Assembly (NCBI GenBank): GCA_024639935.1
Contig: JAHEFZ010000010.1
Location: forward strand, 1 to 53,941
Origin: Microbacteriaceae bacterium
GTDB taxonomy: Bacteria > Actinomycetota > Actinomycetes > Actinomycetales > Microbacteriaceae
Length of the DNA stretch: 53,941 nucleotides
Direction: 5' to 3'
Shown here: in pieces, positions 37,533 through 47,123 of the stretch
Numbering within the stretch: the stretch's first letter is position 1
Layout of the letters: each line of letters begins with the position of its first letter
The notes under the pieces: model-generated
Databases searched by the model: none
Seen by the model: only the letters and a program-made list of their open reading frames with translations
What the model was told of the DNA's origin: nothing
Position numbers and translations under genes: made by a program

Positions 37533-38251
37533 AACCCGCGAATCGAGCGGCGAATCCCCCAGCCCGTGATTCGGATGAACGCCTCGACGACGATTCCGAG
37601 GTGCATCTTCGACATGCCGGACGCTCGTTCGACGAACGTGATGGGATGTTCGATTACCGTGCCCCCCTCTGATTCGACGCGGTCGGCGATTTCAATCTGA
37701 AAGCAGTAACCACTTGAGGCGATGGTTTCGAGGTGGATTTGGCGCAACTTCTCGACTCGAATTACTCTGAAACCCGCGGTCAAGTCGTATATTTTTGATT
37801 GAAGCGCGAGGCGGGCATAGGAGTTTCCCGCTCGAGAAATCATGTGGCGCAGTACGTTCCACCCGTCGACCCGGCCGCCCCGAACCCACCGTGACCCGAT
37901 GACGAGATCCGCGGTCACACCGCGAGCGATCCCCAACAGGGTTGGGATGACGGCGGGGTCGTGCGAACCGTCCGCGTCGATTTCGACGACCCAGTCGTAA
38001 TCGTGCTCGAATGCCAATCGAAATCCGGCGATGTAGGCCGGCCCGAGGCCCGATTTTCGCTCGCGGTGAAGAACACTCACGTGAGCGTGGGCTGCCGCGT
38101 AGGTGTCAGCGATTGAGCCAGTTCCGTCGGGCGAATTGTCGTCAATCACGAGAACATCCGAATCCGGTGCCGCTTCGAGAATCCGATCCAGAACCGCGGT
38201 GAGCGACTCACTCTCGTTGTAAGTCGGAACAATAATGAGAGCGTTGCTCAC
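37529..38251 (-). CDS. Polyprenol monophosphomannose synthase (GT2 family)
   Basis: A 240-residue GT2 glycosyltransferase of the dolichol/polyprenol-phosphate mannose synthase type. ALIIVPTYNESES starts the fold; VIDDNSPDGTG and the DxD-like EIDADGSHDP bind the nucleotide sugar and metal. It moves mannose from GDP-mannose to polyprenyl phosphate for lipoglycan or protein mannosylation. The GTG at 38251 overlaps the lnt stop (GTGA) and matches the family N-terminus. In mycobacteria Lnt and this enzyme are fused or adjacent, and the pairing here agrees. Confidence 0.92.
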   Translation of the reverse strand: MSNALIIVPTYNESESLTAVLDRILEAAPDSDVLVIDDNSPDGTGSIADTYAAAHAHVSVLHRERKSGLGPAYIAGFRLAFEHDYDWVVEIDADGSHDPAVIPTLLGIARGVTADLVIGSRWVRGGRVDGWNVLRHMISRAGNSYARLALQSKIYDLTAGFRVIRVEKLRQIHLETIASSGYCFQIEIADRVESEGGTVIEHPITFVERASGMSKMHLGIVVEAFIRITGWGIRRSIRGF

Positions 38252-39750
38252 GCGTCGCGCTTCCGACGCAGTCCGATCAACGGGACGACGCCCATCACCA
38301 TGAGTGCCCATTCCAGGGGAAGTCCGATCACACTTGCCGGGGTCACCACTGTCGACAGTGGCACGTCCGCAACCATTACCCCAGGGGTGAACGGTTCCAA
38401 GCGATCGAGGTCACGACCATCCGGTGCAATGATTGCACTGACTCCGACGGTCGACACATTCACCACCGAGCGTCCCGTTTCAACGGCGCGCATGCGGGCA
38501 ATGCCGAGCTGTTGGATGCTTTCGTCGGTTCTTCCGAAGTCAGAGTTGTTGGTCGGTGCGAAAATGACATTGGCGTTGGCGACCAGCATGCTGCGAAACA
38601 GATCGTCGTCAACGATGTCGTAACAGATGGCAATCCCCGCGATGGCATCCCCCGCGGTCATGACCGGGTCACGCGTGCCGCGCGTGTAGTCGCGAGGAAC
38701 CATGTCGAACATGGAGGGAGCGAGCGGGTAGAAGAATTCGCGGTTGGGAAGGTACTCCGCGAAGGGCACGGGATGGACCTTGTCGTACTGATCGACGGCT
38801 CCTTCTCCTGCTTGCCACTTCAACACTGAGTTGAAGGTTTCACTCCCTCGTTCAGTGATTGTTCCGAAGATAAAGGGCGCGTTCGTCCCGAGAGAGATGC
38901 TGTCCGCCAGCGCCGCGGCCGCGGGCCAGCGAAGCGGGTCGATGTCCATCGCGTTCTCTGGCCAGATGACCACGTCGACAGTGCCAATGTCCGCCGAGTT
39001 CATGGCGGCGACGTGTTGTGCGACGGCATCGCCCTGACGCGCATTCGAGAACAGCGCCGAATCGCTATTTCCTTGAACGGCGGCTACTCGCACCGAGCCG
39101 GAGGGTGCTGTGGCAAGGAGGAGGTACGGGAACGGCAACAGCGCGAGTAAACCGACGGTGATGGCCGAGAGGTGGAGTGCCTTTCCTCTGAGAATCGCAA
39201 CGTTCTGCCACGTCAAAACGTACGCGACCACGACGAGGACAATGATCGCGCTTGCACCCGTCAAACCGGCGAGAGTAGCGAGGTATCGAAATGGTGAGTC
39301 GGCGAGTCCGTGACTGACTCGCGCCCATCCGAAGCCTCCCCACGGGAACTGTGCGGCGATGGCTTCGCGGGTGACCCACGCCGCCGCAACAAAAAAACTG
39401 CCGAGCAAGCGGCCTGAGACGGTGCGGAGTTCCAGGGAGTCGACGGCACGCCAGGCGGCGCTAATGGCAATGCCCCCGACCGAAAACATGACGGTTTGCA
39501 AACCGACCAGTCCGAGCCACGGCGCGAGCCCCAAATACACCATGAGCCACTTGGCCACGGTGCCGTAGTAGACAAAACCCGTGACCGCACCGATAATCAT
39601 CGACTGTGCCATTGTGGCGCGACGAAATGCGAACACCATGAGCGGCACGCCAACGAACAGTAATGGCCAAATGCCGGGTTGCGGGAATGCCAGGCTCGCG
39701 AGGACAGCGCCCGATCCGGCGTAAATGAGTCGGACGGCGAGGGCTTTCAC
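38248..39750 (-). CDS. lnt: Apolipoprotein N-acyltransferase Lnt
   Basis: A 500-residue Lnt: about eight membrane segments, then a nitrilase domain with the Glu-Lys-Cys triad in IWPENAMDID, DKVHPVPFAEYLP and IAICYDIVDDD. It adds a third acyl chain to the N-terminal cysteine of lipoproteins after LspA has cut the signal, so its presence implies that the lipoprotein pathway operates although lspA is not where expected. GTG start; 16 bases after helY. Confidence 0.94.
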   Translation of the reverse strand: MKALAVRLIYAGSGAVLASLAFPQPGIWPLLFVGVPLMVFAFRRATMAQSMIIGAVTGFVYYGTVAKWLMVYLGLAPWLGLVGLQTVMFSVGGIAISAAWRAVDSLELRTVSGRLLGSFFVAAAWVTREAIAAQFPWGGFGWARVSHGLADSPFRYLATLAGLTGASAIIVLVVVAYVLTWQNVAILRGKALHLSAITVGLLALLPFPYLLLATAPSGSVRVAAVQGNSDSALFSNARQGDAVAQHVAAMNSADIGTVDVVIWPENAMDIDPLRWPAAAALADSISLGTNAPFIFGTITERGSETFNSVLKWQAGEGAVDQYDKVHPVPFAEYLPNREFFYPLAPSMFDMVPRDYTRGTRDPVMTAGDAIAGIAICYDIVDDDLFRSMLVANANVIFAPTNNSDFGRTDESIQQLGIARMRAVETGRSVVNVSTVGVSAIIAPDGRDLDRLEPFTPGVMVADVPLSTVVTPASVIGLPLEWALMVMGVVPLIGLRRKRDA

Positions 39751-39766
39751 GGGTTCAGCCTATTCG

Positions 39767-42172
39767 CTAGAGCGTTGCCGAATCGGCGACGATACCCCGC
39801 CGAATGAGCGGAATGGTGTCGCGAGCGATCGCGGCCAGTGCGGGCTCTGCGACATGGGAAATCTGATCAAGGGAATCGATGACCTGCTTCGCCCAACGGA
39901 CAAAATCACCGCCCGCGAGGCCACATTCACGCAAGACGTCGTCGAGGCGCTGACCTTTCGCCCATCGTTGAATTCCGAGGGCGAGTCCGAAGGCGAGTGG
40001 CGGCGTGATTTCCAGGTCTTGTGCGGTTTCGGCGTCGCTCAGCGCGTCCCAAATTCGCTCCATTGCTGTCGTGACGTCGCTAAACGAACCCTTGGGGATT
40101 CGCATGGTCAGGTTGTTGTCGTCATCGCGACGTGATTCGTAGATCACCGTGGACAAGGCGGCGGCCAGAAGCGGACCGTCGAGCCGCTCCCACAGCCCCG
40201 ATCGCAGACATTCCGCGATGAGAAGGTCACGCTCACCGTAGATTCGCTTGAGTGCCGACCCCGCGTCCGTCAGCGTGTAGTCATCGCCGTCTGGGACGAG
40301 ATAGCCGTGAGTGTGCAACACCTGGCAGACCCGGTCGAAAACGCTTGCGATTGCGCCTGTCTTGTTGGCAATCTGGTGAGCAATGCGGTCCGTCTGACCC
40401 TGCAGTTTCCAGAACCGTTCGCCCCAGCGTGCGTGCTTTTCGCGATCGGGACACGGGTGACAGGCATGTTTGCGCATTCGACCGCGCAGCCTTTCGATGT
40501 GGTCGGCCCGTTTCTTGGCCACGGCGTGCGGGGTGTGACCGCCGCGTTCGTTTTTACCCTCGAGGTCGGTCAGTTCGCGCCGAATTTTGGAATATTCGCG
40601 GAAATCACCGAGATGGCACTCCATCGCCTCCGAATACTCGGCGAGTGACTTCTGGTTCTGTCGAACCGTCACGGACAGGTCAACTACGGCTCGGTCCGCC
40701 TGGAACTGAGCGAATGATTGTTCAAGAATCTCGCGCGCCGCGTTCCGCCCGTAGCGTTCGATGAGGTTGACCGCCATGTTGTAGGTCGGAACGAAACTCG
40801 AATACAACGGATAAGAGCGCCGAGACGCCAACATTCCCAGCGCGTGGGGGTTCATCCCGTCGCGCCAGATGATGACCGAATGTCCCTCGACGTCGATTCC
40901 ACGACGTCCGGCACGACCCGTCAGTTGGGTGTACTCCCCCGGCGTGATGGCGACACGAGTTTCGCCGTTGTACTTGTCCATTTTTTCGAGCACGACACTT
41001 CGAGCGGGCATATTGATACCGAGGGCGAGCGTTTCCGTTGCGAAAACCAACTTGACGAGTTTGCGTCGAAACAGGTGCTCGACGATTTCCTTGAACACGG
41101 GAATCAACCCGGCGTGGTGCGACGCGACTCCCGCCATGAGCGAGTCTTCCCACTCGTGGAAACCCAGCGAAGCGAGATCTTCACCGGACAAATGCGCGGT
41201 TCGATTTTCGATGACTGACCGGATCTCGTCGCGTTCCTCCGGGGACGTCAAGACCTCGCCAGAGAACAGCACATCGCGAACCGCGTTGTCACAGCCTTTT
41301 CGAGAGAAAATGAAGAAGATCGCCGGCAACATGGTGTGATCGTCGAGAACCGAGGCGATATCGACCGCGCTGGAGCGTCGTTCGCGAGGGCCTTTTGAAT
41401 CAAACCGGTTTCGCGCCCGATACTCTTGCGGCCAACTGCGTCGGCCATGACCACCCGTCATGCGGCCGTTAAATCGATGCTGACCCCGTCCAAGTCCCTG
41501 GACATCGCGATGAATCCTCGGCGGGTTCTGGAACTCCCCTCCCGGCTCAAAAAGCTCGTAAAGTTCACCGCGGGCGTAAACATGCTGAAACAGTGGCACG
41601 GGTCGGTCCTCGGACACAATGATGTCCGTGTGGCCGCGAACGGCCGCCAGCCATTCGCCGAATTCTTCCGCGTTCGACACGGTCGCCGACAGCGACACGA
41701 TCGACACGTCTTGAGGCAAGTGAAGGATGACCTCTTCCCACACGGGTCCGCGGAACTTGTCGGCAAGGTAGTGAACCTCGTCCATGACGACGAATCGAAG
41801 GTCTTTCAGCAGGTCGCTCTGGGCGTAGAGCATGTTCCGCAAAACCTCGGTCGTCATGATGACGATGCGGGCGGTCGGATTGATGCTGGTGTCACCGGTC
41901 AATAACCCGACTTCGTCAACTCCATAAATGGCTTGAAGATCCTGGAATTTCTGGTTCGACAGGGCTTTCATCGGCGTCGTGTAGAACGTCTTGTCGGTCA
42001 TGGTCTGTTGAGACAGGTACACGGCATAGTCGGCGATGATGGTCTTACCGGCTCCGGTCGGTGCGGCGACTAGCACGCCCCTGCCCTTGTCGAGTGACTC
42101 ACACGCCTTCAGCTGGAAGGCATCAAGCGGGAATGGTTGCGAGCGGCGGAATTCGTCGAGGGTGACGCCCAT
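39767..42172 (-). CDS. helY: HelY/Mtr4-like DExH-box RNA helicase
   Basis: An 801-residue Ski2/Mtr4-like superfamily 2 helicase. Walker A is APTGAGKT (about residues 37-44), the DExH box reads DEVH, then SLSATVSNAEEFG, FIFSRKGCDNAV, ALGINMPARSVV and QLTGRAGRRG. The C-terminal third contains the DSHCT-type domain. Actinobacterial homologues (HelY) are thought to act in RNA metabolism. The ATG at 42172 shares one base with the tatC stop (TGATG), which fixes the start; the upstream open frame is a tatC shadow. Confidence 0.92.
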   Translation of the reverse strand: MGVTLDEFRRSQPFPLDAFQLKACESLDKGRGVLVAAPTGAGKTIIADYAVYLSQQTMTDKTFYTTPMKALSNQKFQDLQAIYGVDEVGLLTGDTSINPTARIVIMTTEVLRNMLYAQSDLLKDLRFVVMDEVHYLADKFRGPVWEEVILHLPQDVSIVSLSATVSNAEEFGEWLAAVRGHTDIIVSEDRPVPLFQHVYARGELYELFEPGGEFQNPPRIHRDVQGLGRGQHRFNGRMTGGHGRRSWPQEYRARNRFDSKGPRERRSSAVDIASVLDDHTMLPAIFFIFSRKGCDNAVRDVLFSGEVLTSPEERDEIRSVIENRTAHLSGEDLASLGFHEWEDSLMAGVASHHAGLIPVFKEIVEHLFRRKLVKLVFATETLALGINMPARSVVLEKMDKYNGETRVAITPGEYTQLTGRAGRRGIDVEGHSVIIWRDGMNPHALGMLASRRSYPLYSSFVPTYNMAVNLIERYGRNAAREILEQSFAQFQADRAVVDLSVTVRQNQKSLAEYSEAMECHLGDFREYSKIRRELTDLEGKNERGGHTPHAVAKKRADHIERLRGRMRKHACHPCPDREKHARWGERFWKLQGQTDRIAHQIANKTGAIASVFDRVCQVLHTHGYLVPDGDDYTLTDAGSALKRIYGERDLLIAECLRSGLWERLDGPLLAAALSTVIYESRRDDDNNLTMRIPKGSFSDVTTAMERIWDALSDAETAQDLEITPPLAFGLALGIQRWAKGQRLDDVLRECGLAGGDFVRWAKQVIDSLDQISHVAEPALAAIARDTIPLIRRGIVADSATL

Positions 42173-42936
42173 CAGGCGACGGCCTTGGAACGTTTTCGGG
42201 CAGTGCGGCGGTCGTGAATCCAGGCAATCAACGCGGCAAGGAAATACAGGACCAACATCGGAATCGCGAGAAGGAACATCGATACGACATCGGCGGCGGG
42301 AGTTGCGAGGGCGGTAAAAGTCGTGATTCCCACGATCGCCCAACGCCAACCCTTGATGATGGCGCGGGCCGACATCACGCCCATGAAGTTCAGCAGCACG
42401 AGGAACACGGGCAGGTCGAATCCGACTCCGATCGCGATGACGAACTTGATGGCGAAGTCAAGATAGTACTTGGCGGTCAACAGTGTGGTCGACCCGTCCG
42501 GCGCAAAGCCGGTCATCAACTCGACGACGTGAGGAAACAGCCACCAACCGGTTCCACACCCGAGCAAAAAGAGCGGAATCGCGGTCAGCAGAAAGCCGAC
42601 GGCGAACCGCTTTTCGCGTCGCACGAGAGCCGGCGTGATAAACGCCCAAATTTGCCACAGCCAAATGGGGCTGGACGCGACAATGCCGATCGTCACCGCG
42701 ATAGAAATCTTGGTGTCGAATGCTTCAGAAATCGACGTGTAATTGATCTGAGCGACACGGCCACTGTGATGGGCGACGTCCATCAGTGGTGCTGCGAGCA
42801 ACGACCAGACCGCATCGGCGATAAGAAAACCGCCAATCGATGCACCAACGATTGCCAGTGCCACCTTGACGAGCCGACCTCGAAACTCGACGAGATGCTG
42901 GCCGAGCGACATGCGCCTCTCGGAGTTTCGAGCCAT
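42172..42936 (-). CDS. tatC: Twin-arginine translocase subunit TatC
   Basis: A 254-residue TatC with six membrane segments. The N-terminal MSLGQHLVEFRGRLVK is the signal-binding site with the conserved HLxELRxR pattern, and PIWLWQIWAFITPAL and the later SPIWLWQ region are typical. The C-terminus is a basic tail. With TatA it exports folded proteins; the Rieske protein QcrA is a probable client in this window. It follows tatA by two bases. Confidence 0.95.
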   Translation of the reverse strand: MARNSERRMSLGQHLVEFRGRLVKVALAIVGASIGGFLIADAVWSLLAAPLMDVAHHSGRVAQINYTSISEAFDTKISIAVTIGIVASSPIWLWQIWAFITPALVRREKRFAVGFLLTAIPLFLLGCGTGWWLFPHVVELMTGFAPDGSTTLLTAKYYLDFAIKFVIAIGVGFDLPVFLVLLNFMGVMSARAIIKGWRWAIVGITTFTALATPAADVVSMFLLAIPMLVLYFLAALIAWIHDRRTARKRSKAVA

Positions 42937-42938
42937 TG

Positions 42939-43115
42939 TTATTTAGACGGCGTCTTCTTCGAGTCGTCGTCCTTGGGGGACGTCATCTCGTTCCGGAAAA
43001 TTTTCAACGATTCCGCGAGGCTTTTCGCGAGGCCGGGAAGCTTGGGTGCTCCGAATACGAGAAGAATGACGACGAGAAGGATGAGGAAGTGCCATCCGTT
43101 GAGGTTGCCGAGCAT
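42939..43115 (-). CDS. tatA: Twin-arginine translocase subunit TatA
   Basis: A 58-residue TatA, easy to miss because it is short. It has one N-terminal membrane segment (NGWHFLILLVVILLVFGAP), then the hinge KLPGLAKSLAESLKIFRNE amphipathic helix, and a charged lysine-aspartate tail. The FGxxKLP pattern is the family signature. The ATG at 43115 has an AAGGAG ribosome site. It lies between pafC and tatC, the standard actinobacterial order. Confidence 0.93.
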   Translation of the reverse strand: MLGNLNGWHFLILLVVILLVFGAPKLPGLAKSLAESLKIFRNEMTSPKDDDSKKTPSK

Positions 43116-43153
43116 GCTGAACTCCTTGCGTTGTGGTGTCAGTCTATCGCCGA

Positions 43154-44140
43154 CTAGACGTTTTGCGCGTACGCGTCGAGCGCGTTACGGGCGAAGGTCG
43201 AGACGGCCACTCGGGTGGCCGCTGGTGCTTCGATGGCGGCGATACCCGAAAGGACGCTGATCATTCGCACGGCAGTCCCCTCGTGCGAAAACGGGAGGGT
43301 CAGTCGCTTTCGTCCGCCTGTTTCGATCGGCCTCACGCCGGGGCGCAGATAGGGGGCAATCAGCGGAAGTGCTTCGGGGTCGATGACGAGGTCGACGAGA
43401 AGATCGTCGTCGCTTTCGCTGAACAGTGACGACGTCAGCGTCAGTGCATCGATCGAGCGCGGTTCGATGGGCGTATCGAGCACGACGAGGTTTTCCATAC
43501 TGTCGAGGTTGAAAGTGCGAATGTCCTCGCGCTGCAGGCAATAGCCCTTGAGGTAGCGCTGCCCGCCCTCGAGGTCTTGGCGGTAGGGGTCGACGTCTCG
43601 ACTACCCCGCTCCCCCTGATTGTTCGTGTACGTGAAGCGAATGCGAACTCCCTTTTCGATCGCATCCTGGATGCGGTTCGCGGTGGGGTTGTTTGGGTCG
43701 ATTTCGACGGCGAACGCGTCGGTGACCGCGTTCGAGTCAGGACCGCGCAATTTGGCAACCAATCCGTCGAACTCGGGAATCCGGCGGTAATACGGGTGCG
43801 CCTTGAGAAGTTCGAGGCCCGCGAGGAACACCGCGCGTTGCTTCGCACTGAACGGTGCGGGAACCTGCATGACCTCGGCCACCGTGAGGATGATGACCTC
43901 GTTCTCTTCGAACGCGTCCCAGTCGATGTTGAAGAGCTCGGTGTCGAAGTTATACCGCGCCTCGTTGGCACCGCCGTCGCAGGCAATGGTCTGCACCGCG
44001 TCGGAGACTCGTTTCGGCGTCGTGCCGAACTGCTTCGCGACGTCCGCGACCGTGACCGACCCGCGCAAGAGCACGAACGGCACAATGGCAAGGAACAGAT
44101 TGAGGCGGTCGCGCGCACTATCGCCGGTCGGCCTAGCCAT
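43154..44140 (-). CDS. pafC: PafC, WYL-domain transcriptional regulator
   Basis: A 328-residue protein with an N-terminal winged helix (LLRGSVTVADVAKQFGTTPKRVSDAVQTI) and a WYL domain in the second half (RIRFTYTNNQGERGSRDVDPY ... QRYLKGYCLQREDIRTFNLDSM). PafB and PafC form the activator of the LexA-independent DNA damage response in mycobacteria, probably sensing single-stranded DNA through the WYL domain. The start overlaps pafB by eight bases. SOS-linked genes (imuA', imuB, dnaE2) lie 7 kb away. Confidence 0.92.
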   Translation of the reverse strand: MARPTGDSARDRLNLFLAIVPFVLLRGSVTVADVAKQFGTTPKRVSDAVQTIACDGGANEARYNFDTELFNIDWDAFEENEVIILTVAEVMQVPAPFSAKQRAVFLAGLELLKAHPYYRRIPEFDGLVAKLRGPDSNAVTDAFAVEIDPNNPTANRIQDAIEKGVRIRFTYTNNQGERGSRDVDPYRQDLEGGQRYLKGYCLQREDIRTFNLDSMENLVVLDTPIEPRSIDALTLTSSLFSESDDDLLVDLVIDPEALPLIAPYLRPGVRPIETGGRKRLTLPFSHEGTAVRMISVLSGIAAIEAPAATRVAVSTFARNALDAYAQNV

Positions 44141-45101
44141 GGTCGCTCACCAACCGTTCGAGTCGAGTGATGACAGCGTCTCGGAGCGATAGCGGTGACA
44201 ACACGATCGCTTCGGCCCCATATTCGCAGAGTTCGTCGGCAAGAACTGCTTCGTCGAGGTAGTGCACCGTATAAGTGTCTCCCTCGATTGTGGTACTCCG
44301 GCGGTTCGCGAGGGCAACGGACGCCTTGGTGCCCGGCGTCACCCGAATCGTTGCCTCGAGCGAATCCCACAGTTCGGTGAGGTGGCGCACAAACAGGTCT
44401 GCGGCTCTGACATCGGGTTTCTGGGCGGGCGCTACTCCGCCGGCGGGCAACACTTTGCCCACAATTCGTCGAAGTAGAAAGGTTCGCTCGGCATTGCGGT
44501 CGTGATCGAACCCGAGCAGATGCCAACGACCGTCATAGTTGACGACGGACAGTGGGGTGACGGTTCGAACTTCGTATTTAGCCTGACCCGGTTTGAGATA
44601 GGGGAACCGGACGACCAGGTTCTTGTGGATGGCCTCGGAGACCGCGGGGTATGCCGTGTCATGCGTGTCGATGCGCGGAGCGAGGTTGGCCGCCGCGGAA
44701 TCGACGCCATCCGCCGCCAGCAGCCGCAGTCGCGCCTCGCTCGCCTCAACCGAATGCGCACTTTCGCTCCACACGGCGCTCGCAGCGGTCAAGAGTGACA
44801 GTTCGCCGGCACTGAATGCAAACGTGTACTCATCCGACGGAATGAAATACAGCGAATCGGCGGGGTTTTCGGGTTCCGTTGTCTTGAGCGGAATCCCCAT
44901 CGACTTGAGTTCGTCCTTGTCGCGTTCAAATTTTTTGTTCAACGAGTCGGTCGCCCCGTTTTCCGCGAATTCGTCGCGGTACCCGCGAACGTTGGCGAAG
45001 ATGTCGGCCTTGGACATTCCGCGATCGGATGGAAGGAGCGCAAGCAGGAGACAAAAGAGTCGCTCTTCCGCGGAAACCACGGCATCGTATTTGTCCACCA
45101 C
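44133..45101 (-). CDS. pafB: PafB, WYL-domain transcriptional regulator
   Basis: A 322-residue partner of PafC with the same plan: an N-terminal winged helix (AEERLFCLLLALLPSDRGMSKADIF) and a WYL domain with VRFPYLKPGQAKYEVRTVTPLSVVNYDGRWHLLGFDHDR. A TAGAGT hexamer ends six bases before the GTG at 45101, so that codon is the likely leaderless start; the GTG at 45107 would touch the hexamer. The gene heads an apparent internal promoter of the long minus-strand operon. Confidence 0.9.
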   Translation of the reverse strand: MVDKYDAVVSAEERLFCLLLALLPSDRGMSKADIFANVRGYRDEFAENGATDSLNKKFERDKDELKSMGIPLKTTEPENPADSLYFIPSDEYTFAFSAGELSLLTAASAVWSESAHSVEASEARLRLLAADGVDSAAANLAPRIDTHDTAYPAVSEAIHKNLVVRFPYLKPGQAKYEVRTVTPLSVVNYDGRWHLLGFDHDRNAERTFLLRRIVGKVLPAGGVAPAQKPDVRAADLFVRHLTELWDSLEATIRVTPGTKASVALANRRSTTIEGDTYTVHYLDEAVLADELCEYGAEAIVLSPLSLRDAVITRLERLVSDHG

Positions 45102-45107
45102 AACCAC

Positions 45108-45113
45108 ACTCTA
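45108..45113 (-). promoter_or_regulatory. -10 element for a leaderless pafB transcript
   Basis: TAGAGT on the minus strand lies six bases before the GTG at 45101, within the 56-base gap between the FKBP gene and pafB. Confidence 0.5.
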
Positions 45114-45157
45114 ATTGGCGGAACACGCCAAATCGTCACAATTCCGTGAGAGCGAAA

Positions 45158-46120
45158 CTATTTCGTACCGAGAATGTCGATGACAAAGATCATCGTGGCG
45201 TTCGCGGGGATGCTCGTCGGTTCCTGGCCCGCTGGGTAACCCTCCGAGGGTGGAATGGCAACCAAAACACGCGACCCGACCGATTGACCGATCACTGCCT
45301 TGGCGAAACCGGGAACGACACCGACACCGTCGTTGGTGGTGAACGATTGGGCGATAAGGTCTGCGGGTCGATTGATGTCCCACGTGGAATCAAACACCGA
45401 ACCGCCCCACACCACGCCGGTGTAGTGCACGACGATCGTCTGACCCTCTGTGACGATCGGACCATCGCCCTTCGTTAGGGTCGAGATGCGAAGCTCGGTC
45501 GGAGGGGCAATGTTGGGGACCGCGATTCCGGGGCGTCCGTCTGGCGCGGTCGTCACGGCGGGCATGCCGTCCTGGGCGAATTGCGGAAGGCCGCTTGCCG
45601 AATGCGGATACACGCCCGTGATGTCAAAGACGACAACAACGGTGTCATTCGGATTTGCACCGATCGGCCCCTGGTCTCCGAAAATGTCCCCCGTCGTTCC
45701 GACGAGAGAGAACCGTTCGCCCGCGCGGTGGCAAAGGAACGCGTCGTTCAACACGTTGGACACACCGTCGATCGCGATTCGCTGCGAGGGCGAACCGTTT
45801 GCCCCGTATTGCGTTGCTTGGATTACGGTTTGGTCGACACCGCGCGACAGAGTCGCCTCAAAATCGACATAAGAACCCGGTTCGATGATCTCTCCCGAGC
45901 CGGGAATCACCGTTGCGGTGCTTGAATCCCGGCCCACCAGCGGTGTCGGGAATTCGACCACCGGCGGCTGTCCGAAAGGACTGGATGCGGACACGAGACC
46001 GGCGGAACCGTCCCCCAGCGGATTGACGCATGAGTCGCTCGCGGGGGAACATCCCACGAGGGTTAGCGCCGAGAGGGCGGCGCCCAGGGCCACAGCAACG
46101 GGGCGAGCAGGAAAACGCAC
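45158..46120 (-). CDS. FKBP-type peptidyl-prolyl isomerase, lipoprotein
   Basis: A 320-residue exported protein with a lipoprotein signal (lipobox LVGC, Cys24) and two FKBP-like domains. The C-terminal domain is canonical (VHYTGVVWGGSVFDSTW ... VPGFAKAVIGQSVGSRVLVAIPPSEGYP). The first domain (about 60-190) is divergent. It folds proteins at the outer face of the membrane. The GTG at 46120 is preferred because AAAGAGG lies before it and it gives a compact signal peptide; the ATG at 46144 lacks a ribosome site. It requires LspA for maturation. Confidence 0.88.
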   Translation of the reverse strand: MRFPARPVAVALGAALSALTLVGCSPASDSCVNPLGDGSAGLVSASSPFGQPPVVEFPTPLVGRDSSTATVIPGSGEIIEPGSYVDFEATLSRGVDQTVIQATQYGANGSPSQRIAIDGVSNVLNDAFLCHRAGERFSLVGTTGDIFGDQGPIGANPNDTVVVVFDITGVYPHSASGLPQFAQDGMPAVTTAPDGRPGIAVPNIAPPTELRISTLTKGDGPIVTEGQTIVVHYTGVVWGGSVFDSTWDINRPADLIAQSFTTNDGVGVVPGFAKAVIGQSVGSRVLVAIPPSEGYPAGQEPTSIPANATMIFVIDILGTK

Positions 46121-46145
46121 GGGAACCTCTTTCGACACACTCATT

Positions 46146-47123
46146 CTATTCGTCGCGTCGCCGCGAGTTCTCAGCGAGAGTCTCGGCGTCACGAACCGCG
46201 CGACGCAGTCGCTTCTCGGATTGTTCTCGATCGCCGACGGCTCCGGGTGTCCACGTTTCAATGTCGGAATCGTCGAACTCGGGTTTCGTGCGCCGTTGAG
46301 CCTTCGGGGGGACCACTCCGGGCGACAGGCGACGGCTCGTGACGAGAAAACCGGTGTGGGCGACCATGCGGTGGTCGGGGCGTACCGCGAGCCCCTCGAC
46401 GTGCCATCCGCGCACGAGTGTCTCGGTCGATTCGGTTCGCGTGAATCCACCGTGGTGCCGAATCGCCTCGACGGTGCGGGACATTTGTGTCACCGTTGCG
46501 ACATAGGAAACCAGGACGCCGCCGGGCCCGAGAATCTCGCCCACCGCGTCGACGCACTCCCAGGGGGCCAACATGTCCAGCACAACGCGATCGACCTGGC
46601 CCGCACTGAATGCATTGGGCAGCTCTTCGACGAGATCGCCGACGATGATCCGGTGGTTGCTCGGCTTTTCTCCGAAATATCCCTCGATGTTCGCCGCGGC
46701 GATTGATGCGAACTCTTCGCGGCGTTCGAACGACGTCACTGACCCTGACTCCCCGACGGCTTGAAGCAGAGCCAGACTCAGCGCACCGCTTCCGACTCCC
46801 GCTTCGACAACGACGGCCCCCGGGAAAATGTCGCCGAACGTCACGATGTGGGCCGCGTCCTTGGGGTACACGATTGCGGCACCGCGCGGCATCGACATCG
46901 CGAAATCCGTGAGCAGCGGGCGGAATGCGAGGTATTCGGTGCCGTGCGAATTGGCGACAACAGAGCCGTCGGTCAAGCCGATTAGGGCTTCGTGCGGGAG
47001 GACGCCTCGATGGGAATGCAACTCTCCGCCCTCGACGAGCGACACGGTGTGATGACGACCCTTCTCGTCAGTCAGCTGGACGCGGTCCCCCCATTGGAAC
47101 GGGCCACGACGCGGTCGTTTCAC
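46146..47123 (-). CDS. trmI: tRNA (adenine58-N1)-methyltransferase TrmI
   Basis: A 325-residue SAM methyltransferase of the TrmI family. The N-terminal small domain has FQWGDRVQLTDEKGRHH; the catalytic domain has the SAM loop VVEAGVGSGALSLALLQAVG and DRVVLDMLAPWE. It methylates A58 in the T-loop of tRNAs. The acidic-basic tail after residue 270 is extra. The GTG at 47123 overlaps the HAD stop (GTGA). In Actinobacteria this gene is often close to the proteasome and paf genes, which fits pafB-pafC downstream. Confidence 0.92.
   Translation of the reverse strand: MKRPRRGPFQWGDRVQLTDEKGRHHTVSLVEGGELHSHRGVLPHEALIGLTDGSVVANSHGTEYLAFRPLLTDFAMSMPRGAAIVYPKDAAHIVTFGDIFPGAVVVEAGVGSGALSLALLQAVGESGSVTSFERREEFASIAAANIEGYFGEKPSNHRIIVGDLVEELPNAFSAGQVDRVVLDMLAPWECVDAVGEILGPGGVLVSYVATVTQMSRTVEAIRHHGGFTRTESTETLVRGWHVEGLAVRPDHRMVAHTGFLVTSRRLSPGVVPPKAQRRTKPEFDDSDIETWTPGAVGDREQSEKRLRRAVRDAETLAENSRRRDE

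Noticed and set aside
42214-43260. Open plus-strand frame of 348 codons opposite tatC and tatA.
   Set aside because: Antisense shadow; low-complexity charged composition, and both Tat genes are certain.
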